From NCBI RefSeq assembly GCF_001247745.1, contig NZ_LAIR01000002.1, forward strand, positions 3,472,001-3,536,000: 64,000 nt of DNA, given 5' to 3'. The notes beneath the pieces were generated by a model. The model made no database searches. It saw only the letters and a program-made list of their open reading frames with translations, and had not been told where the DNA came from. Made by a program: the position numbers and the translations under genes. Below are positions 45,411 to 54,781 of the stretch, piece by piece (the first letter of the stretch is position 1; the number at the start of each line of letters is the position of its first letter). This DNA comes from Luteipulveratus halotolerans (lineage in GTDB: Bacteria; Actinomycetota; Actinomycetes; Actinomycetales; Dermatophilaceae).

Positions 45411-45950
45411 TCAGTACGGCTGGGTAGCGCTGTCGTAGATGCCGATCGCGAACGGGATCGCCGCCACGGCCAGGCCGAGGACGCCGATGATGATGCCGGC
45501 GATGGCCATGCCGCGACCACGGCGGCGTCCGGCGCGGGTCTCACCGAGCGCGATGCACCCCAGCACCACCGCGACCAACGAGCCGAGCCCGCACACCCAC
45601 AGCAACGACGCCACGAGCGAGCCGATCGCCAGCCCGGACGTCTCGACCGGCACGTACGCCGAGGGCGCGTAGCCGTAGGGGCCCATCGGGTACGGCGCCG
45701 GCTGGGCGGCGTACGGCACGGGTGGGTACGGCGCGGGTTGAGCCGGGTACGCCGGCGGCTGAGGTGCGTACGGCGCGGGCTGGGCGGCGTACGGCACCGG
45801 CGGTGTGCCGTAGGTGATGGGGCTGCGGTCGTGCGCGGGCGGCGCGAACGGGTCGGGCTGCCCGGTGCCCATCGGCTGACCGCAGCCCTGGCAGCGGGCA
45901 GCGTCGGCCTTCACGGCCCGGCCGCAGCGCGGGCACCCCAGTGACGTCAC
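45411..45950 (-). CDS. DUF4190 membrane protein with zinc ribbon and Pro/Tyr-rich repeats
   Basis: 179 aa. Starts with a zinc ribbon (CPRCGRAV...CQGCGQP), followed by about 65 residues of repeated PYAAQPAPY-type units and two C-terminal membrane helices around the DUF4190 motif LGCIALGETRAGRRRGRGMAIAGIIIGV. Likely a cytoplasmic-facing adaptor at the membrane; function unknown. GTG 45950 lies 5 bp after the transglutaminase gene, so it is the last gene of that operon. Confidence 0.82.
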   Translation of the reverse strand: MTSLGCPRCGRAVKADAARCQGCGQPMGTGQPDPFAPPAHDRSPITYGTPPVPYAAQPAPYAPQPPAYPAQPAPYPPVPYAAQPAPYPMGPYGYAPSAYVPVETSGLAIGSLVASLLWVCGLGSLVAVVLGCIALGETRAGRRRGRGMAIAGIIIGVLGLAVAAIPFAIGIYDSATQPY

Positions 45951-45955
45951 GGGCG

Positions 45956-46873
45956 TCAGTCTGTCGGGTCGAGGCGGGTGACCGTGACGCCGACGTCGAG
46001 CTTGGACGACGGCGACTCGGTGAAGATGACGCCCTTCAGCGGTGACACGTCACGGAAGTCGCGGCCCCACGCAGTGACGATGTAGCGGGAGTCGGCGAGG
46101 TGGTCGTTGGTCGGGTCGAGGTCGATCCACTGACCGCCCGGCGCCATCACCGACGTCCAGGCGTGCGAGGCGTCGGAGCCCTCGAGCTTGGGCTTGCCGG
46201 GCGGCGGCTGGGTCTCGATGTAGCCGCTGACATAACGCCCGGGCAGGCCGATCGAGCGCAGGCAGCCAGCAGCGAGGTGAGCGAAGTCCTGGCAGACACC
46301 CTCACGCTTGTCGAGCAGCTCGGGCAGGGTCGTCTTCACCGACGTGGCGCCCTTGGCGTAGGTGAAGTCGGCGTAGATCGTGCGCGTCAGCGCGACGACC
46401 GCCTCGCCGAACGGGCGGTCCGGCGCGAGGATGCCCTCGGCGTACGCGCGCACCTGCGGGCCGAGGTCGACCAGGGCCGACGGCAGGAGGTAGGAGGTGC
46501 GCTCGACCGGGTCGGCGTCCGAGCGGAGCAGCTCGACGACCTCCGCCACCGTGTGCTGGTCGAGCTCGGCCTGGTCGGCCTTCGGCCAGGCGACGTCGAC
46601 GACCGAGGTCTTGGTGACCGACAGCTCGGTGTGCGGGGTGCGCACCTCGACGTAGTGGCTGTGGTTGCCGAAGTGGTCGACGTGGTCGGCGAGCACGTCG
46701 GGCTCGGGCGAGACCTCGATGTCGTTGGACACGACGTGCTGGCTCGGGGTGTCGCGCGGACGCAGGCAGCCCCGCTCGTAGCACCCGGTGACGTCGTCCT
46801 CGTAGCGGTAGGTCGTCTGGTGCTTCACCCGGTATCGGCGCGGCTCGAAGTCCGCGTCGGTCTGGCTGGCCAT
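45956..46873 (-). CDS. Transglutaminase-like cysteine protease/amidase
   Basis: 305 aa. N-terminal beta domain (YRVKHQTTYRYEDDV) of the bacterial transglutaminase family, then the papain-like core with Cys194 (EGVCQDFAH), His237 (DASHAWTSV) and Asp253 (WIDLDPTN). Such enzymes cut or transfer amide bonds; in this gene set they are proposed to process a peptide product. The ATG overlaps the stop of the ATP-grasp/alpha-E gene by one base (TGATG). Confidence 0.92.
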   Translation of the reverse strand: MASQTDADFEPRRYRVKHQTTYRYEDDVTGCYERGCLRPRDTPSQHVVSNDIEVSPEPDVLADHVDHFGNHSHYVEVRTPHTELSVTKTSVVDVAWPKADQAELDQHTVAEVVELLRSDADPVERTSYLLPSALVDLGPQVRAYAEGILAPDRPFGEAVVALTRTIYADFTYAKGATSVKTTLPELLDKREGVCQDFAHLAAGCLRSIGLPGRYVSGYIETQPPPGKPKLEGSDASHAWTSVMAPGGQWIDLDPTNDHLADSRYIVTAWGRDFRDVSPLKGVIFTESPSSKLDVGVTVTRLDPTD

Positions 46874-49539
46874 CAGGCTCCCTGGGAGTACGTCGAGGCG
46901 CCGCCGCTCGTCGAACCGGCCGAGTTGGCGTCGAAACCCCTTGCGATCCATGGGGACTCGTCGTCGAGGACGGTCTGGTGCAGGCGAGCCAGTGTCCACT
47001 CGGTGAGGTGCGTGCGCTGGGTCGCCTTGCGGACGAAGTGGTGGCGGCCGATGGCATCGGCGAGATCACGCAGGTCGGTGTCGAGCTCGGTGAGCAGCGC
47101 GGCGAGCGGTGCCCGGTCGTGGCCGGCGAGCTCGTGCAGCGAGGTGCCGACGAGGCGGGACCGCAGCTCGACCGCCGTGCGGGCCCGGTCCTCGTCGCCG
47201 ATGAGCTCGAGGTCGACGGCCAGGCGGTCGAGCTGGTAGACGACCGAACGCGGGTTGTCGCCGTCGCGCAGGAGCAGGTCGAGCGCTGAGTGCACGGGCG
47301 ACGCCGGACCGAGCCCCGCTGCGGAGCGGCGGCGATGGGTGATGACGCTCTCGCCGGCCACGAGCACGGCCTCGGTGACCTGTCCCTCGATGACGGGCGA
47401 GCGGTCGACGGCGAGCGTCGAGGCGAGCAGGGCGACGGTCAGCTGAGAGCGTTCGATGCGGCTGCCCGCGTCGAGGTAGGCCCAGGTGCGGTCTCGGATC
47501 ATGCTCTGCGCGACGACGCCCGCGAGCGCGAGCAACGACTCGATGAGCTGCTCCAGCAACGCCTGCAGCTGGGACTCCTCGGTCTCCTCGGCGGCCAGCG
47601 TCTCCTCGAGCCGGTTGAGCACGGGCCAGGTGTCGAGCGACAGCTGGTCGCGTACCTGCTGGGCCGCCTGCACCAGCCGGTCGACGGCGAAGCCGACCGT
47701 GCCCGTCGTACGCCGGTCGGTCACCAGGGCGCGCAGCCGGTCGAGGTGAGCGCTGTCGGCGTCGGTGTCACGCGGCACGGTGGTGACCGCGTCGACCGCG
47801 TCGAGGATCGCGCTCATGGCGACGGCGCCGAGCGAGCCCGGGCGGCCGACGTAGTCCTCGGTGAGGTCGTCGGCGACCTTGAGCACGCGGGCCGTGCCCT
47901 CGGCGCGCTCGGCGTAGCGGCCGAGCCAGAACAGGTCCTCGGCGACGCGCGGTGCGAGGCCGGCGGTCGGTGCTGCGGCGGCGCTGGACACCGGCGACAG
48001 GCGTTCGCTGCGGGTGGGCGCGCCCGCGTCGGCAGCATCGGGAGCGGCCAGCACCCAGACGTCCTTGGCGAGTGCGCCCGAGCTGCCCGCGACGACGTGC
48101 TGGCCGGCCTCGGACGCGACGCGCGCGAGCCCGCCGGGCAGGAACACGTAGTCGCTGCCGTGCGCCACCGCGAACGAGCGCAGCACCAGACGCCGGGGCT
48201 CGAGCCCGCCCTGGGTGACCACCGGTGCGGACGACGCGGGCACGACCTCTTGGGCGCACCACGCCCACGGCTGTGCCTCGATGCGGGATTTGAGGTCGTC
48301 GAGCTCGGATCTGCTGAGCTGCCAGCCGAACTCGCTGTCGCTGTCGATGCCGCGCGAGATGGGCTTGACGACCAGCTCGTCGAGGTGAGCCAGCACGTGC
48401 GAGCGCTGGGCGTCGTCACCGCACCACCACGAGGGCGGGCCGGGCAGGACGAGGTCCTCACCGAGCACCTCGCGGGCGACGTCGCCGAGGAAGTGCTGCA
48501 GCCCAGGATTTTCGAGTACGCCCGCGCCGACCGGGTTGACGACCGCGATCGTGCCGCGGCGGGTCGCCTCGACCAGACCCGGGACGCCGAGCTGGGAGTC
48601 GGCACGCAGCTCGAGTGGGTCCGACCACAGCGCGTCGACCCGACGCAGGATGACGTCGACCGGCTCGAGGCGGCCCGTCGTACGGACCCACACACGGCCG
48701 TCGCGCATCGTCAGGTCGTCGGCCTCGACCAGCGGGAAGCCGAGCAGCGTCGCCATGAACGCCTGGTCGAACGCGGTCTCGCTGCCCGAGCCGGGACTGA
48801 GGACGACGACGCGCGGCGCCTCGCTCGTCTCGGGGGCGACGTCCTGCAGCGCGGCGCGCATCGTGTGGAAGAAGCTGCGCAGCCGGGCCAGGTCGGTGCC
48901 GCGGTGCAGGGCCGGCATCGTGCGGGTGATGATGCGCCGGTTGGCCATGGCGTAGCCGGCCCCGGACGGCGCCTGGGTGCGGTCGGCGATGACCTCCCAC
49001 GACCCGTCGGCGCCGCGCGCGAGATCGGTGGCCGCCATGAACAGCTGGTGGGCGGTGGGCAGTCGCACGTGGTCGGCCTGCCGGATGAACCCGGGGTGGC
49101 CGAGCACGACCTCGGCCGGCACGACCCTGCGGTGCAGCAGCGTGCGCTCGCCGTAGAGGTCGCTCAGGACCAGGTCGAGCAGGTGCGCCCGCTGGGCGAG
49201 GCCGTGCTCGAGGTCGGCCCACTCCTGGGCGCCGATGACGACGGGCAGCGGGTCGAGGTGCCAGTTGCGCGCCTGACCGCCCTCGCCGGTCGTGCCGTAG
49301 GTGACGCCGTCGCTGTGCACGAAGCGGCGAGCGCGCGCCGCCCGGGTGAGCAGACCCGTCGTACCCATGCCGGTGATCGTGTCGGCGAGGGCCTCGTGGT
49401 CGGGGCGTACGCCGTCGGGCCCGATCAGCTCGTCGACGACCGGACCGGCGGGCTCGCCGTCGCGAACCGCCTGGCTGTGCAGCAGCTCGCGGTAGGCGTC
49501 GAGCGCGCCCCCGCCCTGCTCATCGACCTGGGCTGACAT
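46873..49539 (-). CDS. Circularly permuted ATP-grasp / alpha-E fusion protein
   Basis: 888 aa. The first 500 residues are the circularly permuted ATP-grasp domain (COG2308-type: GGQARNWHLDPLPVVIGAQEW, VLSPGSGSETAFDQAFMATLLGFPLVE, VVKPISRGID), predicted to form peptide-type bonds. After a Ser/Ala linker, from about 555, comes the helical alpha-E domain (COG2307: RVAEDLFWLGRYAERAEGTARVL). In many genomes these are two genes; here they are fused. ATG 49539. Together with the transglutaminases it belongs to a widely conserved but uncharacterised predicted amidoligase system. Confidence 0.9.
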   Translation of the reverse strand: MSAQVDEQGGGALDAYRELLHSQAVRDGEPAGPVVDELIGPDGVRPDHEALADTITGMGTTGLLTRAARARRFVHSDGVTYGTTGEGGQARNWHLDPLPVVIGAQEWADLEHGLAQRAHLLDLVLSDLYGERTLLHRRVVPAEVVLGHPGFIRQADHVRLPTAHQLFMAATDLARGADGSWEVIADRTQAPSGAGYAMANRRIITRTMPALHRGTDLARLRSFFHTMRAALQDVAPETSEAPRVVVLSPGSGSETAFDQAFMATLLGFPLVEADDLTMRDGRVWVRTTGRLEPVDVILRRVDALWSDPLELRADSQLGVPGLVEATRRGTIAVVNPVGAGVLENPGLQHFLGDVAREVLGEDLVLPGPPSWWCGDDAQRSHVLAHLDELVVKPISRGIDSDSEFGWQLSRSELDDLKSRIEAQPWAWCAQEVVPASSAPVVTQGGLEPRRLVLRSFAVAHGSDYVFLPGGLARVASEAGQHVVAGSSGALAKDVWVLAAPDAADAGAPTRSERLSPVSSAAAAPTAGLAPRVAEDLFWLGRYAERAEGTARVLKVADDLTEDYVGRPGSLGAVAMSAILDAVDAVTTVPRDTDADSAHLDRLRALVTDRRTTGTVGFAVDRLVQAAQQVRDQLSLDTWPVLNRLEETLAAEETEESQLQALLEQLIESLLALAGVVAQSMIRDRTWAYLDAGSRIERSQLTVALLASTLAVDRSPVIEGQVTEAVLVAGESVITHRRRSAAGLGPASPVHSALDLLLRDGDNPRSVVYQLDRLAVDLELIGDEDRARTAVELRSRLVGTSLHELAGHDRAPLAALLTELDTDLRDLADAIGRHHFVRKATQRTHLTEWTLARLHQTVLDDESPWIARGFDANSAGSTSGGASTYSQGA

Positions 49540-49612
49540 CGGGTCGAGCGTAGGCGGTCCCACCCACAGCGCCCGAACCCCCACGCGGAAGTGGCCCGGA
49601 TCACTCCCCACC

Positions 49613-49680
49613 ACACGACCCGCCCTCTGCGAGACGACCCGCGGATCGGCGGGTCGTCTCGCAGGGTGCGGGTCGTCTCG
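49613..49680. repeat. Nested palindrome (ACGACCCGC family), copy 4
   Basis: ACACGACCCGCCCTCTGCGA.../...GCAGGGTGCGGGTCGTCTCG, centred on GGATCGGC. Sits between two divergent genes (ATP-grasp fusion and secreted nuclease). Confidence 0.8.
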
Positions 49681-49786
49681 GGTGCGGCGGGGACGTACGG
49701 GCGTTGACCAACGCTTGGTCCGCCCTTGGCCAAGGTGTCAGCGGGAGTTGGCCAGCGGCATGACCGTTGCGCAGGAGCGTTGTCTC

Positions 49787-50416
49787 ATGACTCGGACACG
49801 CAACGCACTCGGCGCCATCCTCGCCGTGCTCCTCCTGGCCGTCTGCTTCCCCGCGCACGCGAGCGCCACGCCGCCCGGCATCCCCTCGACGACGACGGCA
49901 CGCTCGTACCTCTCCGCGATCACCGTCAAGACCGAGGGCTCCTCCGACGGCTACAGCCGCGACAAGTTCCCTCACTGGATCACGATCGAGGGCACCTGCA
50001 ACACCCGCGAGATGGTGCTCAAGCGTGACGGCACCAACGTCACGACCGGTTCGGACTGCTATCCCACCAAGGGCTCCTGGTACTCCGAGTACGACGGTGT
50101 CACCACCACCGACCCCGGCAGCTTCGACATCGACCACGTCGTGCCGCTGGCCGAGGCGTGGCGCTCGGGCGCGAAGTCGTGGACCACGTCCAAACGGCAG
50201 GCGTTCGCCAACGACCTCGACCACTCGCAGCTGATCGCTGTGAGCGCCTCGTCCAACCGCTCCAAGAGCGACCAGGACCCCTCGACCTGGGTGCCGACGC
50301 GCACGGCGTACCGCTGCACCTACGCCAAGATGTGGATCGCCTCGAAGTACCAGTGGGGTCTGACCGCCCAGCAGGCCGAGGTCACCGCGCTGAACAACCT
50401 GCTCGCCACCTGCTGA
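49787..50416 (+). CDS. Secreted HNH-type (DUF1524) endonuclease
   Basis: 209 aa. A clear signal peptide (AILAVLLLAVCFPAHASA) is followed by a DUF1524/HNH nuclease core: FDIDHVVPLAEAWRSGA, NDLDHSQLIAVSASSNRSKSD and a final WGLT...LLATC. Cysteines are paired as in exported proteins. It probably degrades extracellular DNA for nutrition or competition. ATG 49787 has CAGGAG upstream. It splits the predicted amidoligase cluster but faces the opposite way. Confidence 0.9.
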   Translation: MTRTRNALGAILAVLLLAVCFPAHASATPPGIPSTTTARSYLSAITVKTEGSSDGYSRDKFPHWITIEGTCNTREMVLKRDGTNVTTGSDCYPTKGSWYSEYDGVTTTDPGSFDIDHVVPLAEAWRSGAKSWTTSKRQAFANDLDHSQLIAVSASSNRSKSDQDPSTWVPTRTAYRCTYAKMWIASKYQWGLTAQQAEVTALNNLLATC

Positions 50417-50433
50417 CGCCCCCTTCTCGCCGA

Positions 50434-50495
50434 ACGACGCTCGAACTGGCAGACGACGCTGACATGTCAGCGTCGTCTGCGCGTACGAGCGTCGT
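50434..50495 (+). terminator. Nested palindromic terminator of the nuclease gene
   Basis: Inner perfect 32-bp palindrome at 50449-50480 (GCAGACGACGCTGACA and its complement, no loop), inside outer arms ACGACGCTCG / CGAGCGTCGT (50434-50443, 50486-50495). Confidence 0.75.
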
Positions 50496-50548
50496 CTGCG
50501 GGTGGTCACCGTGACCTTGTCGTGCTGGTCCTGCCGTCGCCCGGCTCC

Positions 50549-50554
50549 TATCGT
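50549..50554 (+). promoter_or_regulatory. -10 box for leaderless lipoprotein mRNA
   Basis: TATCGT lies exactly 6 nt before ATG 50561, and no ribosome site is present. Confidence 0.5.
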
Positions 50555-50560
50555 TCGACC

Positions 50561-51025
50561 ATGGGGAGACGGGTGGCGGCGACGGGCGTTCTGATCATGC
50601 TGCTGGCGGGGTGCTCGACGGCGAGCGGCGGTGCTCCGTCGACGTCCTCGGCGAACCCGCCGACGCCTCTCCAGGCGTACGACCGGGCCGCGGATCCCGT
50701 TGCGCGGCAGTTCGACCAGCGGGAGAGGTACGCCGACTGCGGCTCGGTCGTGTTCGAGCAGGGCCCCTATCCAGGACTCCCCGACGGTCCGCTGTCGTGC
50801 ATGCGACGCGCGCGAGCAGCGAAGGCCACTGCCGAGCTGAGGGTCACGCGACCGACCACCGAGGGCGACCCGATCGTGACGTACTTTCGGGTGCTGGGCG
50901 ATGGGCAGGTCGAGGTCTACGCCGACAACACCGCCGACAGCCACGGTCCGGCCGACTGGACCCGCGAAATGCGGCTGTGCGTACCCGACCACGAGGTCCT
51001 CGGCCAGATCTGCCGCGCGAGCTGA
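50561..51025 (+). CDS. Small secreted lipoprotein, unknown function
   Basis: 154 aa. Signal peptide with lipobox LLAGC (residues 15-19), then a Ser/Pro linker and a compact domain with four cysteines. No family recognised. ATG 50561 is supported by the leaderless -10 box and by giving a correct signal peptide. It lies between the nuclease gene and a repeat cluster. Confidence 0.75.
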   Translation: MGRRVAATGVLIMLLAGCSTASGGAPSTSSANPPTPLQAYDRAADPVARQFDQRERYADCGSVVFEQGPYPGLPDGPLSCMRRARAAKATAELRVTRPTTEGDPIVTYFRVLGDGQVEVYADNTADSHGPADWTREMRLCVPDHEVLGQICRAS

Positions 51026-51027
51026 GC

Positions 51028-51245
51028 CCACCCCGCTGGTCGAGCCGGGCCAGCCCACCCCCGCTGGTCGAGTAGGTCGAACCCACCCCGCTGGTCGAGT
51101 AGGTCGAACCCACCCCCGCTGGTTGAGCCGGGCGAGCCCCCAGGGCGAGCTCGTGTCGAAACCCGGTGACGCACAGGGACACGCCTCCCCACGGTCACGT
51201 GGTTTCGACACGGGCTCCGCTAGCGCTCCGCCCGGCTCAACCGAC
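51028..51245. repeat. CTGGT(T/C)GAG-family repeat, copy cluster 3
   Basis: Four tandem-like units of CCCGCTGGT(C/T)GAG(T/C)... at about 51030, 51059, 51089 and 51115, followed by TGTCGAAACC, an inner GGGACACGCCTCCCC and the inverted GTTTCGACACGGGCTCCGCT...GGCTCAACC. The gap 51026-51278 contains nothing else. Confidence 0.72.
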
Positions 51246-51278
51246 GGAGAGGGCGGCTGGCCCAGGCGTGAGATCGAG

Positions 51279-54200
51279 TCAGCGGTGGCCGGGGCTGAAG
51301 CGGCGCAGGTCGAGGGTGGTCGGGTACTCATGGGCGGGGCCGCCGGCCATCGTCGGCCAGGTGCCCATGTCGACCGGGCCGCTGGAGTGACCGATCGCCT
51401 CGAAGCGTGACGCCCGCCGCGTCTCGGCGGCGGCCGCGTTGACGGGGTAGTCCTCGTACGCCCGGCCACCCGGATGCACCACGTGATAGGTGAACCCGCC
51501 GAGCGAACGCCCGTTCCAGGTGTCGACCAGGTCGAACGTGAGCGGCGCGTGGATGCCGATCGTCGGGTGCAGCGCCGACGGCGGCGCCCACGCCCTGAAG
51601 CGCACTCCCCCGATGAACGCCCCGGTCTCGGATGTGCCTGTGCCCCAACCGGATCCGGGCGCGGGGACGAGGGGCACGGGAACGCCGTTGCACGTGATCA
51701 CGTGCCGTCCCTCGACCAGCCCGGACGCCGCGACCTGCACCCGCTCGACCGACGAGTCGACGTACCGGGCCGTGCCGGAGCGGCCGACCTCTTCGCCCAG
51801 CACGTGCCACGGCTCGACGCCCTGACGCAGCTCGAGGTGTACGCCGGCGACGTCGGTCTCCCCGAGCCGCGGGAACCGGAACTCCAGGAACGGCTCGAAC
51901 CACGCCTCGTCGAACTGAGGTGCGCTAGAATCCGTCGACGCGAGAAAGCGGTTGAGGTCGGTGACGACCTCGCGCAGGTCAGCCGCGGCGAACCCGGGCA
52001 GCAGGAACCGGTCGTGCAGGCGAGTGCCCCACCGGACCAGCGGGCCGGCGTACGGCTCGTGCCAGAACTTCGCGACGAGCGCCCGCACGAGCAGGGCCTG
52101 CACGAGCGACATCTGCGGGTGCGGCGGCATCTCGAAACCACGAAGCTCCAGCAGTCCCAGGCGTCCTCGCTCGGAGTCGGGGCTGTAGAGCTTGTCGATG
52201 CAGAACTCCGACCGGTGCGTGTTGCCCGTGATGTCGGTGAGCAGGTGGCGCAGCAGCCGGTCGGTGAGCCACAGCTGTGAGGTCTGCTGGCGCGTACGCC
52301 GGTCGGCCCACTTCTCGTCGCGGTCCTTGTCAGCAGCGACATCAGCGGCGATGCGCTCGTCGGACTGACCGATGACGCGCTCCAGCTCGTCGAACGCGAT
52401 CTCCATCTCGTACAACGTCTCGGCACGGCCCTCGTCGAAGCGCGGCGACTGGGACGTCGGGCCGATGAATCGCCCTGAGAACACGTAGGAGAGCGCCGGG
52501 TGGTGCTGCCAGTACGTCAGCAGGCTGCGCAGCACGTCGGGCCGTCGCAGCAGCGGCGAGTCCTGGGGCGAGGTGCCGCCGAGCGTGATGTGGTTGCCGC
52601 CGCCCGTGCCGGTGTGGGTGCCGTCGACGTCGAACTTCTCGGTGGCGAGGCCGGTCGCGCGAGCGTCCTCGAACAAGGTCGTCGTCAGCTCGCTCAGGTC
52701 GCCCCACGAGCCGGTCGGCTGCACGTTGACCTCGATGACTCCGGGGTCGGGCGTGACGGACAGGGACTTCGTACGCGGGTCGCCGGGCAACGGATAACCC
52801 TCGAGAACGACTGGTACACCGAGCTTTTCGACGGTCGCCTCGACGGCAGCGACCACCTGCAGGGCGTGGTCGAGGTGGCTGAGCGGCGGCAGGAACACGA
52901 ACACGTGACCGTCGCGCTCCTCGACGCACAGTGCCGTGCGCGGAGACTCCTCGATGTCGCGCACGGCGGCCGGCTCGACGTCGGCGAGCGCTTCGTCGGC
53001 GGTGGCGAGGTCGCCGCGGTCACCGAACGCCGGCGCCTCCGGCTCGAACGGCGCCTCCGTCCAGGCGATCGAGCTCAGCGGCAGCCGCAGGCCCATCGGC
53101 GACGTGCCCGGGGTGAGGAACAGGTGCTTGCGACGCGTGCGCCACTGCGCCGTCGCCCAGCCCTCACCCTCAGGGTCGCGGAAGATCGGCACGACCCAGC
53201 CACGCGGCGTACTGGCCTGGGAGTCAACGGAATCCACCAGCGCGGCTGCGTCACCGCCCGGCTCGACGTCGACCTCCGGACGCTGGTCGCCGCGCGGTTT
53301 GCGGGCTTCGTTCCAGACGTCGTTCATGGTGTCTTCGTACGCCGGCAGGGCCAGCTCGGCGGGCACGCCCAGCCTGGTCGCGACGCCGATGGCGAGGTCG
53401 CGGGTGACCTGCGGGTCGATCTCGCGCGGATCACCCCAGGGGTCGTCGAACAGCTCGGGGCGGGACCAGAGCGGCTCGCCGTCGTTGCGCCACGTCAGCT
53501 GGATCTGCCAGCGCGGCAGGGGTTCTCCGGGGTACCACTTGCCCTGGCCGCGGTGGACGAGACCGTCGGGAGCCCACCGATCCTTGAGTCGGGCCGCGAG
53601 ATCCGTTGCAAGAGAACGCTTCTCGTCGCCGTCGGCCGCTGACTCCCACTGTGCGGACGAGGTGTCACCGGCCGAGACGAAGGTCGGCTCGCCGCCCATC
53701 GTCAGCCGGACGTCACCCTCGTCGAGCAACCGGTCGACGTACGAGCCGAGCGCGTCGGCCTGCGCCCACTGCTGCTCGGAGTAGGGCTTGGTGACGCGAG
53801 CGTCCTCGTGGATGCGGGTCACCGTGTTGGAGAAGGAGAAGTCGACGTCGACCACGCCGGTCGCGCCGCTGATGGGTGCGGCCGACGACGGGTGCGGAGT
53901 GGCCGAGAGCGGGATGTGCCCCTCGCCCGCGAACAGGCCCGACGTGGCGTCCATGCCGATCCAGCCGGCACCGGGGATGAACACCTCGGCCCAGGCGTGC
54001 AGGTCGGTGAAGTCCTCGGCGGGGCCGTCCTTGCCGTTGGTCGACTTCTGGTCGGAGGTCAGCTGCACGAGGTAGCCCGACACGAAGCGGGCGGCCAGGC
54101 CGAGCTTGCGCAGCACCGACACGAGCAGCCAGGCGCTGTCACGGCACGAGCCGAGGCGCTTCTCCAACGTCTCGTCGGGGTCCTGCACGCCCGTCTCGAG

Positions 54201-54689
54201 CCGGACGGTGTAGGCGATGTCGCGGTTGACGGCGTGATTGAGCGCCACCAGGTAGTCGACGATGCGCCGCCCGTCGGCCGGCTGGTTCTCGGCGAGCCAC
54301 CGCTGCGTGAGCGGTCCGCCGTCGTCGACGGGCTTGAGATAGGGGTCGAGCTCGGCCCGCAGCCCGTCGGGGTAGGTGAAGGGGTAGGTCTCGGCGTACT
54401 CCTCGACGAAGAAGTCGAACGGGTTGATGACCGTCATGTCGGCCACGACGCCGACCGTGATGTCGAGCTCGCTCACCGGCTCGGGGAACACCAGCCGCGC
54501 GAGGTAGTTGCCGAACGCGTCCTGCTGCCAGTTGATGAAGTGGTTCGCGGGCTTGACGTCGAGGGAGTACGCGTCGATCGGCGTACGGGAGTGCGGCGCA
54601 GGTCGCAGCCGCACCGTGTGCGGGTAGACCTTCACCGGGTGGGCGAACCGGTAGGTGGTCCTGTGCTCCAGGGCTACGCGAATCGTCAC
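51279..54689 (-). CDS. Transglutaminase / DUF2126 fusion protein
   Basis: 1136 aa. Residues 1-290 are a transglutaminase-like domain with Cys182 (RLGSCRDSAW), His231 (DLHAWAEVF) and Asp247 (WIGMDATSG). The remainder is DUF2126 (COG4196-type), containing VRLTMGGEPTFVSAGD, GTGGGNHITLGG and the C-terminal HVITCNGVPVPL...FRAWAPPSALHP. It is the third component of the ATP-grasp/alpha-E/transglutaminase set and presumably works on the same peptide or amide product. Starts GTG 54689; same strand as the other members but separated from them by two opposite-strand genes. Confidence 0.92.
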   Translation of the reverse strand: MTIRVALEHRTTYRFAHPVKVYPHTVRLRPAPHSRTPIDAYSLDVKPANHFINWQQDAFGNYLARLVFPEPVSELDITVGVVADMTVINPFDFFVEEYAETYPFTYPDGLRAELDPYLKPVDDGGPLTQRWLAENQPADGRRIVDYLVALNHAVNRDIAYTVRLETGVQDPDETLEKRLGSCRDSAWLLVSVLRKLGLAARFVSGYLVQLTSDQKSTNGKDGPAEDFTDLHAWAEVFIPGAGWIGMDATSGLFAGEGHIPLSATPHPSSAAPISGATGVVDVDFSFSNTVTRIHEDARVTKPYSEQQWAQADALGSYVDRLLDEGDVRLTMGGEPTFVSAGDTSSAQWESAADGDEKRSLATDLAARLKDRWAPDGLVHRGQGKWYPGEPLPRWQIQLTWRNDGEPLWSRPELFDDPWGDPREIDPQVTRDLAIGVATRLGVPAELALPAYEDTMNDVWNEARKPRGDQRPEVDVEPGGDAAALVDSVDSQASTPRGWVVPIFRDPEGEGWATAQWRTRRKHLFLTPGTSPMGLRLPLSSIAWTEAPFEPEAPAFGDRGDLATADEALADVEPAAVRDIEESPRTALCVEERDGHVFVFLPPLSHLDHALQVVAAVEATVEKLGVPVVLEGYPLPGDPRTKSLSVTPDPGVIEVNVQPTGSWGDLSELTTTLFEDARATGLATEKFDVDGTHTGTGGGNHITLGGTSPQDSPLLRRPDVLRSLLTYWQHHPALSYVFSGRFIGPTSQSPRFDEGRAETLYEMEIAFDELERVIGQSDERIAADVAADKDRDEKWADRRTRQQTSQLWLTDRLLRHLLTDITGNTHRSEFCIDKLYSPDSERGRLGLLELRGFEMPPHPQMSLVQALLVRALVAKFWHEPYAGPLVRWGTRLHDRFLLPGFAAADLREVVTDLNRFLASTDSSAPQFDEAWFEPFLEFRFPRLGETDVAGVHLELRQGVEPWHVLGEEVGRSGTARYVDSSVERVQVAASGLVEGRHVITCNGVPVPLVPAPGSGWGTGTSETGAFIGGVRFRAWAPPSALHPTIGIHAPLTFDLVDTWNGRSLGGFTYHVVHPGGRAYEDYPVNAAAAETRRASRFEAIGHSSGPVDMGTWPTMAGGPAHEYPTTLDLRRFSPGHR

Positions 54690-54781
54690 CGGGCCAACCT
54701 ACTGGGCCGGTCGGCCGTTGATGCGAGCCCGCCCGGCCCCGCGAAAACCAGTGGCCGGGATCACGCTGCCGTGTCAGCGTC

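Noticed and set aside
47290..49536. Plus-strand frame of about 750 codons opposite the ATP-grasp/alpha-E gene
   Set aside because: No domain; extreme Arg/Gly/Glu composition typical of antisense reading.
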